DNA of 64,000 nucleotides from Idiomarina fontislapidosi (GCF_003226255.1 NZ_QJST01000004.1:62001-126000); one strand, 5' to 3'. Positions 29,138 through 37,621 are shown, numbered from the stretch's first letter. The notes: generated from the letters alone by a model not told the origin. Made by a program: numbers and translations.

Positions 29138-29810
29138 CTTGAACTCGTCCTTGCTCAGAAAGCGACGCCAACGCTAAACGGATGGTATGCGAGGGCATCA
29201 AATAGGAAACCGGCAATAATTCACGATACAATGCCCAATCTACAGTCTGTTCACCATCTGTATTAATGATAAGTTGACTGCCGTTGAGGTTGACCACTTG
29301 GTTTCCATTGTTGGTAAGCACTAACTCACAACCATCAGCCGGATTACTGCACGCTAACTGTTGTTGCAAATCTTCAATACCTTGTTGCGGATTAACAAAT
29401 AACAAGGTGGCAAAATTAAACACCATACTGATTTCAGGCTCACCGTCGGGCTCATTTTTAAGAGGCAATTGCTTGAACACGATTCGATACGACTGTGTCT
29501 CTGCTAAGCGGGGGTCACCAATGAATTGGGCACGGAACACCTGATAGGATTGCGCTGCAACCTCGACTTGAGGGGGTAACACAATAATATCGTCCGTTTC
29601 GATAAGTTGCTCAACTTGATTATCATCGAAGCTACGTTTATAGACTTCAACTTCGAGTGGTAAGGTTGTTTCACTTGGATTTGCGACACGATACGTCACA
29701 CGGTTATTACCGCTAGTCGCCTGAATTTCAGCGATCATCGGTTCCACTTCGTAGGCATCTACCAGCACAGCAACGAGTACTAGCAGCCACAACATCGTTT
29801 TCTTTAACAT
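29106..29810 (-). CDS. periplasmic pilus chaperone
   Basis: A 234-residue PapD-like chaperone with a signal peptide (cleavage near DA|YEVEP). The first Ig-like domain includes NRVTYRVANPSETTLPLEVEVY and a YRIVFKQLP strand, where the subunit-binding surface lies; the second domain follows after residue 140 with two Cys (ACSNPADGC). The divergent sequence and the gene neighbourhood place it in the archaic/alternative group (CsuC-like). It lies between the major subunit and the usher. Confidence 0.85.
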   Translation of the reverse strand: MLKKTMLWLLVLVAVLVDAYEVEPMIAEIQATSGNNRVTYRVANPSETTLPLEVEVYKRSFDDNQVEQLIETDDIIVLPPQVEVAAQSYQVFRAQFIGDPRLAETQSYRIVFKQLPLKNEPDGEPEISMVFNFATLLFVNPQQGIEDLQQQLACSNPADGCELVLTNNGNQVVNLNGSQLIINTDGEQTVDWALYRELLPVSYLMPSHTIRLALASLSEQGRVQDARIELADDR

Positions 29811-29835
29811 GGCTGAACTCTTGAGGTTATTCGGG

Positions 29836-29875
29836 AAAGTTAAGCCACCGCCCGAAGGCGATGGCTTAAAGTGAA
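29836..29875 (-). terminator. intercistronic hairpin with UUCG loop after major subunit
   Basis: On the minus strand AAGCCATCGCC-TTCG-GGCGGTGGCTT forms an 11-bp stem (one G-T pair) closed by a UUCG tetraloop, followed by a weak TAACTTT. It lies 17 nt after the subunit stop and 32 nt before the chaperone start. It could be a partial terminator or an RNA-stabilising element that favours the shaft subunit. Confidence 0.7.
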
Positions 29876-29883
29876 AAACTCAA

Positions 29884-30387
29884 TTAGTTAGGTGTAACAG
29901 TTACAGTGATAGTATCGCTGTAATCACCTGCACGCTCATAACCTGTTGGTGCTGGAGAGACTTTCAATGTGCGGCGATGTAGGTCGCCATTGGTGTTGTT
30001 ACCCACCATGTTACCGTTACCAGCCATTGAATAAGGAGAGGTCAAAGAAACGCCTACTGCTGAACCATGATCCATAGTGTAAGGAATGAAACCCGCTTGT
30101 GGATCGTTGTTTAGTGCTAACACACCACCGTTTTGTGAGCTGTAAGTGATGGTAGGCATTGCAGACGTGTTACACCAGAAACCTACGCCGAAGCCAGCTG
30201 TAGCGATGCCGTCAAGTGCGATAGTTTTTGATGGGCCGCTGCTGTTGTCTACTTTACATACTTTTTCTACTGTACCGTTGACAGTAAAAGAAGTGGTATC
30301 GGTATTGCTTAGATCCATTTGCTCAGCGACTGCTGCGGTGGTAGTGAATAAACTAGCAACTAATAAGGTTTTTACTGAAGTTTTCAT
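29884..30387 (-). CDS. major chaperone-usher pilin subunit (archaic/Csu-like)
   Basis: A 167-residue exported subunit with signal peptide MKTSVKTLLVASLFTTTAAVA. Two cysteines (in EKVCKVD and GFWCNTS) can form the pilin disulfide, and the C-terminus ends in GDYSDTITVTVTPN, the conserved last strand of archaic pilins. I chose the ATG at 30387; an extended frame to 30411 overlaps the leader hairpin and riboswitch. The Shine-Dalgarno AGGA lies in the loop of a perfect hairpin (30389-30411). It is the first gene of the operon and follows two GEMM-like riboswitches, so its translation is likely ligand-controlled. Confidence 0.85.
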   Translation of the reverse strand: MKTSVKTLLVASLFTTTAAVAEQMDLSNTDTTSFTVNGTVEKVCKVDNSSGPSKTIALDGIATAGFGVGFWCNTSAMPTITYSSQNGGVLALNNDPQAGFIPYTMDHGSAVGVSLTSPYSMAGNGNMVGNNTNGDLHRRTLKVSPAPTGYERAGDYSDTITVTVTPN

Positions 30388-30388
30388 T

Positions 30389-30411
30389 TTGCGAAATCCT
30401 AATTTTCGCAA
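30389..30411 (-). promoter_or_regulatory. hairpin presenting/occluding the pilin ribosome site
   Basis: Minus-strand TTGCGAAA (30404-30411) and TTTCGCAA (30389-30396) form a perfect 8-bp stem with a 7-nt loop ATTAGGA that holds the AGGA ribosome site; the start codon follows 1 nt after the stem. The first four bases of the stem are also the end of the GGGTTGC segment that closes riboswitch copy 2, so the two structures compete. Confidence 0.75.
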
Positions 30412-30490
30412 CCCGGCTATCTAAGATACAACTCAGTAAACTCTGAGACCCGTGGCTTTCCGTCCTCATTTCGCAATGAGTTTGGCAGTT
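30408..30490 (-). promoter_or_regulatory. GEMM-I-like cyclic dinucleotide riboswitch, copy 2 (start-proximal)
   Basis: Read on the minus strand: GCCAAAC, a 6-bp helix CTCATT/AATGAG closed by a GCGA (GNRA) tetraloop, then GGACGGAAAGCC, a variable second arm, and GATAGCCGGGTTGC. These elements match in order the GEMM-I core as I know it from V. cholerae Vc2 (GGCAAACC, GNRA-capped helix, GGACGCAAAGCC, GGTAGCGGGGTT). Its 3' end is about 20 nt from the pilin ATG. Confidence 0.8.
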
Positions 30491-30510
30491 AAACAAAGTT
30501 AATTATTTAG

Positions 30511-30590
30511 CTGCAACCCGGCTATCTTCGCTTGTTATTTTTAGAAGACCCGAAGCTTTCCGTCCCCACCTCGCGATGGGTTTGGCTGAC
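30511..30590 (-). promoter_or_regulatory. GEMM-I-like cyclic dinucleotide riboswitch, copy 1 (promoter-proximal)
   Basis: Minus strand: GCCAAACC, helix CCCATC/GGTGGG with GCGA tetraloop, GGGGACGGAAAGC, CTTCG/CGAAG second-arm pairing, then GATAGCCGGGTTGC. It shares the core of copy 2 but differs in both stems by compensating changes, which supports a structured RNA rather than a simple duplication. About 20 nt of AT-rich sequence separate the copies. Confidence 0.8.
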
Positions 30591-30721
30591 TTGATTTCAC
30601 CGTGGTGTCCTCAAGTTGAGTTGTATTCTAGAAGAGCCTTTTTATATTCGCCAGATCGATTAATAAACTTTTTGCTAATCTAGTACTAAATTGTTGAATA
30701 ATAATAAATTATTTTGTAAAA
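30591..30721 (-). other. AT-rich upstream region of the pilus operon
   Basis: No open frame of interest. Minus-strand -10-like TATAAA and TAGAAT boxes occur near 30630-30652 without a good -35, downstream of a very AT-rich block (30665-30725). The pilus promoter probably lies here, but I cannot place it exactly. Confidence 0.4.
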
Positions 30722-30758
30722 ATAATGTTAAGGCTACGGCAGACAGGCGCCGTAGCCT
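30722..30758 (-). terminator. rho-independent terminator of the Cus-like operon
   Basis: AGGCTACGGC / GCCGTAGCCT perfect 10-bp stem with an 8-nt loop, followed on the minus strand by TTAACATTATTTT, 11 nt past the transporter stop. Confidence 0.85.
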
Positions 30759-30768
30759 AGTATAAACA

Positions 30769-33700
30769 TCATTTTTGACGTCGATTTAACAACATAAATA
30801 CAACCGGGATCAGGAGCATTGAAACCAAAGGTGCTAATACCATACCGCCGACCATCGGTGCCGCAATTCGCTGCATGACGTCGTTCCCAATACCAGCACC
30901 TAACATAATCGGTAACAGTCCAACGATAATAGTCGATACGGTCATAGCTTTAGGTCTCACTCGCTTTAATGCACCTTCCTCAATTGCTGACATCAACTGC
31001 GTCACGTCGGCGTTTCGGGTCTTCCATGCTTGATTAAGGTACAGCAGCATGACAACCCCAAACTCAGCGGCAACGCCCGCCAAAGCAATCATACCGACAA
31101 CCACCGCAAGGGAAAGTTGGTAATCCATTAAGAAAATAAACCAAAGGCTACCCGCAAGCGCTAAAGGCAAGGTTGCCAGTACCACTAAAGACTGAGCAAA
31201 TGAGTTAAAAGCGGCATACAGCAAACATAGAATGATCACTAAGGTGACCGGAATAATGAGTTGCAGGTCGCGCTCTACTTGCTGCATCGCTTTGTATTGC
31301 CCAGTCCAACTCCAACTGTAACCTTGCGCGAGTTCGAGCGCCTGCAACTTGGGCGTTAATTGGCGAATCAACTCGGATGTCGTCGTGCCCGATGTCGGCT
31401 CAATATAAATCCAACTACTTAAGCGCGCATCTTCACTTTTAAGCACTGCCGGTCCCTCAGTGATCTTAATCTCCGCAACATCACTGAGTACGAGCCAACG
31501 ACCCGACTCACTATAGACACTCAGCTGTTTAAGCTTGTCGACGTGGTCGCGGAGTGCCCGTGGATAACGTACATTAATCGGAAAACGCTGCTCGCCTTGA
31601 ATTGAGATAGCGACCTGTTGTCCACCAATTGCCTGACTGATGAGCTGTTGAATTTCCGCCTGTGAAACGCCATATCGCGCAGCCTCATTCAACTTAGGTG
31701 TTATCTCAATATATCGCCCTGACTGAGCTCGTTCAGCGATCACTGAAGCCGTTGCTGCACTGGCTTTAAGTTGATCCTCAATCTGCGTCGCAAGCGCTTG
31801 TATTTGTTCAGGCTCCGGACCACTGACTTTTATCGCAAGCGGCGTTTTGACGCCGGTTGCCAGCATTTCAATACGTGTTCGAATGGGCATCACCCATGCA
31901 TTCGTCAGTCCCGGCATTTGCACGTGTTGGTCTAACTCCGCTTTTATATCCTCGATGGTTTTGCCATCTGGCCAAGTCGATTCAGGTGTCAGGGTAATAC
32001 TGGTTTCTATCATGGTCAGCGGCGCAGGGTCCGTCGCGGTATCAGCGCGTCCAACTTTACCAAAGACACGCTGTACTTGAGGGTGTTGCGCTATCAACTT
32101 ATCGGTTTGCTGCAAGAGCTGCGACGCCTCCTCAACACTAATCCCGGGTAAGGTCGTTGGCATATACATTAAGTCGCCCTCATACAGAGGCGGCATTAAT
32201 TCATATCCCAACTTTTGCCAAGGGTATGCCGCACTCGCGGTAATGACAATCGCCAATACGATGGTGAGCTTGGGCCATTGCAACGCTGCATTAAGTGCCG
32301 GGCGATACACCCAAACCAACGCGCGGGTCAATGGATTGCTCTCTTCTGTGGGGATTTTGCCGCGAATCAATAGGCTGATGAGCACCGGAATTAAGGTAAT
32401 CGAGAGCAGTGCTGCGCACGCCATGGCCAGTGTTTTAGTATACGCCAACGGTTCAAATAGCCGTCCTTGTTGACCTTGTAGAACAAAAATTGGCAGAAAA
32501 CTGACAGTAATGATGAGCAATGAAAAGAATAACGATCCGCCGACTTCAGTGCAGGCATTCAGAATGACTGGGTTACGCTCACGCCCTTGGGGTTGACGCT
32601 CATGGGCTTGTTCAAACACTTGTAAATGCTTATGCGCGTTCTCAATCATCACGATCGCTGCATCCACCAACGCTCCAATCGCGATAGCGATACCACCTAA
32701 ACTCATGATATTTGCCGTGATGCCCATGAGATTCATAATCCATAAAGCGATCAAGACTGACAACGGTAAGCTAATCACGGCAACCAACGTGGAGCGTGCG
32801 TGCAACAAAAAGATAAAGCAAATAGCAGCGACGAACGCCATTTCTTCAATCAGCTTACTGCTTAAATTATCAACCGATGCGTTAATCAGCTCTGAGCGGT
32901 CATAGGTGGTCACCACTTCAACACCGTCAGGTAAGCCCTGAACCAATTCGTTGAGTTTACCCTTGACCGCATTGATTGTTTCGAGTGCGTTACTATCATA
33001 GCGCATCACGATGATGCCACCGACGACTTCGCCCTGCCCGTCGAGGTCAGCAACACCTCGACGTAACTCTGGGCCGATGCGAATGTGTGCCACATCGCCC
33101 AAGGTCACCACGCTATCGTTCGCCGACAGACCGCCAATCGGGAGTCTTTTAAAGTCATCAATGGACTGCAAGTAGCCTAAGCCTCTGACCATATATTCCG
33201 CTTCGGCCATTTCCACTACGGAGCCGCCGACCTCGGCATTCGCCTTTTGTATCGCAGCAGTGACGTCACTTAATGTCACTTGGTAGCGTTGCAATTGGCT
33301 AGGTTCTACTACCACCTGATACGTTTCGACCATGCCACCGACCCGCGCCACTTCGGCAACACCTTTAACACTTTGCAAACCTTGCTTTAAATACCAGTTT
33401 TGCAAGCGCGTTAACTCACCTAAGTTTCTCGTGCCAGACCGATCCACCAGCGCATATTGATAGATCCAACCCACGCCCGAGGCATCAGGGCCGAGTGTCG
33501 GTTGCACATTATCGGGCAATTGTGACTGTGCCTGATTCAAGTATTCGAGCACGCGGCTCCGCGCCCAGTAGGGATCGGTGCCTTCCTCAAAGACAATGTA
33601 GACATAGGAGTCGCCGAAAAATGAAAACCCTCGTACCGATTGCGTGTTGGGTACCGCTAGTAATGTGCTCGATAACGGATAGGTGACTTGCTCTTCGACC

Positions 33701-33879
33701 ACCGCAGGTGCTTGACCTGGATAACTGGTTTTAACCACGACTTGCACATCAGATAAATCGGGAATCGCGTCCAACTGGGTGTCTTTAAGGGAGCGTATGC
33801 ACACCAACGTCACCGCAACCGCTAGCAAGAGTACAAGCCAGCGATTTTTTAGACTCAGTGCTATCAGTCGATTAATCAT
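30769..33879 (-). CDS. heavy-metal RND efflux permease (CusA/CzcA family)
   Basis: A 1036-residue inner-membrane HME-RND pump. It begins MINRLIALSLKNRWLVLL with the first helix, has the TYPLSS segment and the GDSYVYIVFEEGTDPYWARSRV porter region common to CusA/CzcA, and a relay helix GGIAIAIGALVDAAIVMIEN. The start at 33879 is preceded by GGAGG and overlaps the adaptor stop by 8 nt; four upstream in-frame codons are rejected. With the Cys/Met/His-rich adaptor and small metal-binding protein upstream, copper or silver export is the best guess; cobalt/zinc/cadmium is not excluded. Confidence 0.92.
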   Translation of the reverse strand: MINRLIALSLKNRWLVLLLAVAVTLVCIRSLKDTQLDAIPDLSDVQVVVKTSYPGQAPAVVEEQVTYPLSSTLLAVPNTQSVRGFSFFGDSYVYIVFEEGTDPYWARSRVLEYLNQAQSQLPDNVQPTLGPDASGVGWIYQYALVDRSGTRNLGELTRLQNWYLKQGLQSVKGVAEVARVGGMVETYQVVVEPSQLQRYQVTLSDVTAAIQKANAEVGGSVVEMAEAEYMVRGLGYLQSIDDFKRLPIGGLSANDSVVTLGDVAHIRIGPELRRGVADLDGQGEVVGGIIVMRYDSNALETINAVKGKLNELVQGLPDGVEVVTTYDRSELINASVDNLSSKLIEEMAFVAAICFIFLLHARSTLVAVISLPLSVLIALWIMNLMGITANIMSLGGIAIAIGALVDAAIVMIENAHKHLQVFEQAHERQPQGRERNPVILNACTEVGGSLFFSLLIITVSFLPIFVLQGQQGRLFEPLAYTKTLAMACAALLSITLIPVLISLLIRGKIPTEESNPLTRALVWVYRPALNAALQWPKLTIVLAIVITASAAYPWQKLGYELMPPLYEGDLMYMPTTLPGISVEEASQLLQQTDKLIAQHPQVQRVFGKVGRADTATDPAPLTMIETSITLTPESTWPDGKTIEDIKAELDQHVQMPGLTNAWVMPIRTRIEMLATGVKTPLAIKVSGPEPEQIQALATQIEDQLKASAATASVIAERAQSGRYIEITPKLNEAARYGVSQAEIQQLISQAIGGQQVAISIQGEQRFPINVRYPRALRDHVDKLKQLSVYSESGRWLVLSDVAEIKITEGPAVLKSEDARLSSWIYIEPTSGTTTSELIRQLTPKLQALELAQGYSWSWTGQYKAMQQVERDLQLIIPVTLVIILCLLYAAFNSFAQSLVVLATLPLALAGSLWFIFLMDYQLSLAVVVGMIALAGVAAEFGVVMLLYLNQAWKTRNADVTQLMSAIEEGALKRVRPKAMTVSTIIVGLLPIMLGAGIGNDVMQRIAAPMVGGMVLAPLVSMLLIPVVFMLLNRRQK

Positions 33880-35128
33880 GCATGCCTCCATGCTGGTGCT
33901 GCATCATCGGTCTTGTTGAAGACGATTCCGGCAGTAACCCCTGCAATGAAGCTTCAGAATCGAGCATAAACTGACCGTTAGTGACGACCTCATCACCCGC
34001 CGTTAAGCCACTGAGGATTTGAATGTGATCACCGACCACGGAGCCGGTCGTCACCGCCCTGACGCTAAACTCATTCGCGCTTGTTTTAACCACAACGCGA
34101 TTTTGTTCACCTACTTGGATGAGACTAGAGACTGGGATAACAATCGTTGCTTCAAGCTGGGGCAACTCGATATGGGCATTGAGCCAGCTGCCGACTGCGA
34201 GAGTATCACTATCCGCTTGCAACGGAACTCGCGCCGTTAAAGTCTGTGTAACGGGGTCCAGATCCGGATAAATGTAAGCGATCTTTCCCATCCAATGACC
34301 CTGAACAGCATGCGAGGAAATATGCACCATCTGCCCGACTTTAACCTGATCAGCGTACCGTGGTGGAATATCAAGCATGAGCCATAGTGCCTGTTCGCCA
34401 CTGAGGGTCATCACCGACTGCTCGGGCATGATGTACATGCCTTCTTTGATATTGAGTGCCGTGACATAACCCGCTTGAGGCGCAAAATAGTCAACCGTAT
34501 AGCGGGTCTCCTGAGTGCGCTCTAAACGCATAATTTGCTCATCGGTCATGCCTAATAGCTTAAGCCGTGTGCGCCCGCGCTGTTTAAAGTTTGCCTGCTT
34601 TTGTTCGTCACCAACTTGTTGCAGTGAGTTAAGTAGCTGCAGATAATCATCCTGTGCCACGACCAAATCGGGCGCATAAATTTGATACAGTGGCTCGCCC
34701 TTTTTAACGTACGCACCTTCAACATCGACATAGAGCTGCTCGATCCAACCCTTTGCACGAGGATGAATATGAAGTTGCTCGTTTTCGGCCCAGCGCACTT
34801 GTCCTTGCACGCTCAAGTTAGGCTGCAAAGCCCGTCGGGTCGCCGTTGAAGTGGCGACCCCTAGCGCACGTTGCTGCTGCTCGTCGACTTCAAACAACGG
34901 GGTTGTTACGGGACTGTGTTGAACATGGCCCATCTCATCATGCTGCGATGCGTGTTCGCCGTTGTTTTCTCGGCTGGACTTCAACACCAAATCCATACCG
35001 CAAATAGGGCACTGACCGGGCTCGTGCTGCGTGACTTCGCTATGCATTGGACATACATAGACTGGCTCTTGTGCCGATACAAATGGAGTTGCAAGGATCA
35101 GTAGGATCCAGAAAATACGCGCTTTCAT
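33872..35128 (-). CDS. heavy-metal efflux adaptor with N-terminal metal-binding domain (CusB-like)
   Basis: A 418-residue periplasmic adaptor. After a signal peptide (cleavage near VSA|QE) comes a heavy-metal-binding domain YVCPMHSEV...GQCPICGMDL (Cys26, Cys40, Cys43), then a His-rich linker, beta-barrel and lipoyl segments, and a Met/His-rich tail (MMQHQHGGMHD). These features are typical of CusB/SilB relatives and point to copper or silver. ATG at 35128 has AGGTGA before it; a GTG three codons upstream is less likely. The stop overlaps the permease start. No CusC or CusF gene is adjacent. Confidence 0.9.
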   Translation of the reverse strand: MKARIFWILLILATPFVSAQEPVYVCPMHSEVTQHEPGQCPICGMDLVLKSSRENNGEHASQHDEMGHVQHSPVTTPLFEVDEQQQRALGVATSTATRRALQPNLSVQGQVRWAENEQLHIHPRAKGWIEQLYVDVEGAYVKKGEPLYQIYAPDLVVAQDDYLQLLNSLQQVGDEQKQANFKQRGRTRLKLLGMTDEQIMRLERTQETRYTVDYFAPQAGYVTALNIKEGMYIMPEQSVMTLSGEQALWLMLDIPPRYADQVKVGQMVHISSHAVQGHWMGKIAYIYPDLDPVTQTLTARVPLQADSDTLAVGSWLNAHIELPQLEATIVIPVSSLIQVGEQNRVVVKTSANEFSVRAVTTGSVVGDHIQILSGLTAGDEVVTNGQFMLDSEASLQGLLPESSSTRPMMQHQHGGMHD

Positions 35129-35175
35129 GACGTTCACCTAAATTAATAAAACCAACAGTAAATAAAGTTTGTTGG

Positions 35176-35514
35176 TTAAGCCTTAGGTGGGCGCAGGATA
35201 CCTTCAAAAGATTCAAGCAAGTGGGATGTAGGCACGACAAACGCACCTTGTTGTACATTTAATTGAATCGAGGGAGAAATAGAAATGAGTCCCGCATGTG
35301 CGAAACAATGTTGGGCGCAATTATCACACGCATGACTATCGTGTTCACATGAAGAAGTAGATGTGTGACGCTCGGCCATTGGCTGAGCGTCACTCGAGTC
35401 ACAACAATGATGCTCACTCATCGTCGTCATAGGCATAGCCTGAGCGTGAGTGGAGGGTAAAACCCCACTCACCAGTGTCAGTGCCATACATATGATTAAG
35501 ACAAGTGTTCGCAT
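35176..35514 (-). CDS. small secreted Cys/His-rich CopL-like protein
   Basis: A 112-residue exported protein (signal peptide MRTLVLIICMALTLVSGVLP, AQA). The mature part is dense in possible metal ligands: EHHCCDSSD, SSCEHDSHACDNCAQHCFAHAG, with several Met, and a C-terminus FEGILRPPKA. This pattern resembles CopL/DUF2946-type proteins that precede copper resistance genes in other proteobacteria. It heads the Cus-like operon and starts 28 nt after the M13 peptidase stop on the same strand, with AAGGAAG as ribosome site. Metal binding is inferred from composition only. Confidence 0.65.
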   Translation of the reverse strand: MRTLVLIICMALTLVSGVLPSTHAQAMPMTTMSEHHCCDSSDAQPMAERHTSTSSCEHDSHACDNCAQHCFAHAGLISISPSIQLNVQQGAFVVPTSHLLESFEGILRPPKA

Positions 35515-35542
35515 TAGGTCGATGACTTCCTTCTTTTATCGC

Positions 35543-37621
35543 TTACCAAATGGTAACACGATTCTCCGGCGCCACATAAAGCTCATCTTCTGGCTTCACG
35601 TCGAACGCTTCGTAGAATGCAGGCACGTTCACGACGGTGCCATTAACACGGTATTCCGCAGGCGAGTGTGGGTCACTCAATACTTGCTGACGAATCGCGT
35701 CTTCACGATACTTACCACGCCATACTTGTGCCCAACCAATGAATACACGCTGTGGACCTGTAAAACCATCCATAACAGGCGCTTGTTCGCCGTCTAATGA
35801 CTTCATGTAAGCTTCATAGGCGATGGTTAAACCGGCAAGGTCACCAATGTTCTCACCTAACGTTAGGTCACCATTGATATTGATTCCCTCGATAGGCTCG
35901 TAAGCGCTGTATTGTGCAGACAATGCTTTACCACGCTTATCAAAGGCTTCACGGTCGGCATCAGTCCACCAGCTATTGAGGTTACCGTCGCCGTCGTATT
36001 TAGAACCTTGGTCATCAAATCCGTGTCCCATCTCGTGACCGATAACAGCACCGATGCCACCGTAGTTCACTGCCATCTCGGCGTCCATATCAAAGAATGG
36101 AGGTTGCAGAATACCCGCTGGGAAAACAATCTCGTTACGTACAGGGCTGTAGTAAGCGTTGACCGTTTGCGGTGTCATGCCCCAGTCTTCTTCGTCGACT
36201 GGACCGCCAATTTTTGCGATTTCTTCGTTGTAGTTAAACTCAGCATACGCTTTATAGTTACCTACCAAGTCAGTCGAAGAAATGTCTAGGTCTGAATAGT
36301 CGCGCCATTCATTTGGGTAACCCACTTTTGGATCGAACTTGGCGAGTTTTTCCAACGCTTTTTCTTTCGTTTCGTCGGTCATCCAATCCAAGTTTTTGAT
36401 TGAATCTGCATACGCTGCGCGCAGGTTCTCAATCAAACCTTCCATTTTTTCTTTCGCTTCAGGTGGGAAGTATTCCTTCACATACACTTGACCTAATACT
36501 TCACCTAACACACTGTTCGTTGCGTCAACACCACGCTTCCAACGCGGCTCTTGCTCAGGAATACCGCGTAATGTCGTTCCATAAAACGCAAAACGACGGT
36601 CAGCGAAACCTTCACTTAAGATAGATGCCGCATCATTCACTACTTTAAACGACAGGTAATCTTTCCACGTTTGTAAATCAACATCGGTAAACATTTCACC
36701 GAGTTTCTCAAAGTATGATGGCTGACGGATCACCATGTTCTCAACATCACCTAAGCTCGCCGCTTCAAGGTAACGTGCGAAGTCGAAGCCACCGAGCAAC
36801 TCGTCAACTTCACCGGCAGTCATCTTGTTATAGGTCTTATCAGCGTTGCGACTCTCAACACGCGTCCACTGTGCTTCAGCCAGTTTAGTTTCCAGCTCAA
36901 GTACACGTTCGGCGGCTGCTTCTGCGTTTTCAACACCGGCCATGTCCATCACATCCGTGATGTACTCAACGTAAGCGGTACGGAATTCTTTAAATTTGTC
37001 TTCATCGCTTAAGTAGTATTCACGGTCAGGTAAACCTAAGCCGCTTTGCGATACGTACATGGCGTTGGTTTGCGGATCTTTTGCATCCGGGTAAACATAA
37101 AAGCCGAACGGAATCGATGTGCTCATGCGGCTCATCTGTGCGAAGTATTCCGCAACAGACTCATAGCTATCGATCGCTGCGATGGCTTCGAGGTCTGATT
37201 GAATCGGTTTTGCGCCGAGTTCGTTGAGCGTTTCGGTGTCCATATACGCATTAAAGAAGTCGCCGACTTTACGCTCGTTGGTGCCCGCTTCGGCATTCAT
37301 GTTCGCTGATTTTTCGATGATTTTGTGCAAACGTTCTTGGTTCTGTTCGCGCAAATCGTAGAACGCACCAATCGAAGAGCGGTCGTCTGGAATCTCGGTT
37401 TTTTCCATCCAAGCGCCATTCACGTACTGATTCAAGTCATCCTGTGGACTTGCACTTTTATCGAAGTTTTCAAGGAAAACGCCTGAAGTGAGCTGTTGTT
37501 GTTTTTCTGCCGTTGGCTTTTCCTGACTAGACTGTTCTGTTTGCGCTTCTTGTTGTGGCGAACACGCGCCTAGCGCAAGTGCCATAGAGACACTGAGAGC
37601 AACGGTGGTTAATTTAATCAT
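35543..37621 (-). CDS. M13-family zinc metallopeptidase lipoprotein (neprilysin/PepO-like)
   Basis: A 692-residue exported lipoprotein with a hydrophobic leader and lipobox LGAC (Cys20). It has the M13 fold landmarks: the N-terminal DDLNQYVNGAWM segment, NAYYSPVRNEIVFPAGILQPP, the zinc motif HEMGH at residues 529-533, and the third-ligand motif ENIGDLAGL about 60 residues later. It probably degrades oligopeptides in the periplasm. Ribosome site AGGTGA. It is a separate unit upstream of the metal operon, though no terminator separates the two. Confidence 0.94.
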   Translation of the reverse strand: MIKLTTVALSVSMALALGACSPQQEAQTEQSSQEKPTAEKQQQLTSGVFLENFDKSASPQDDLNQYVNGAWMEKTEIPDDRSSIGAFYDLREQNQERLHKIIEKSANMNAEAGTNERKVGDFFNAYMDTETLNELGAKPIQSDLEAIAAIDSYESVAEYFAQMSRMSTSIPFGFYVYPDAKDPQTNAMYVSQSGLGLPDREYYLSDEDKFKEFRTAYVEYITDVMDMAGVENAEAAAERVLELETKLAEAQWTRVESRNADKTYNKMTAGEVDELLGGFDFARYLEAASLGDVENMVIRQPSYFEKLGEMFTDVDLQTWKDYLSFKVVNDAASILSEGFADRRFAFYGTTLRGIPEQEPRWKRGVDATNSVLGEVLGQVYVKEYFPPEAKEKMEGLIENLRAAYADSIKNLDWMTDETKEKALEKLAKFDPKVGYPNEWRDYSDLDISSTDLVGNYKAYAEFNYNEEIAKIGGPVDEEDWGMTPQTVNAYYSPVRNEIVFPAGILQPPFFDMDAEMAVNYGGIGAVIGHEMGHGFDDQGSKYDGDGNLNSWWTDADREAFDKRGKALSAQYSAYEPIEGININGDLTLGENIGDLAGLTIAYEAYMKSLDGEQAPVMDGFTGPQRVFIGWAQVWRGKYREDAIRQQVLSDPHSPAEYRVNGTVVNVPAFYEAFDVKPEDELYVAPENRVTIW

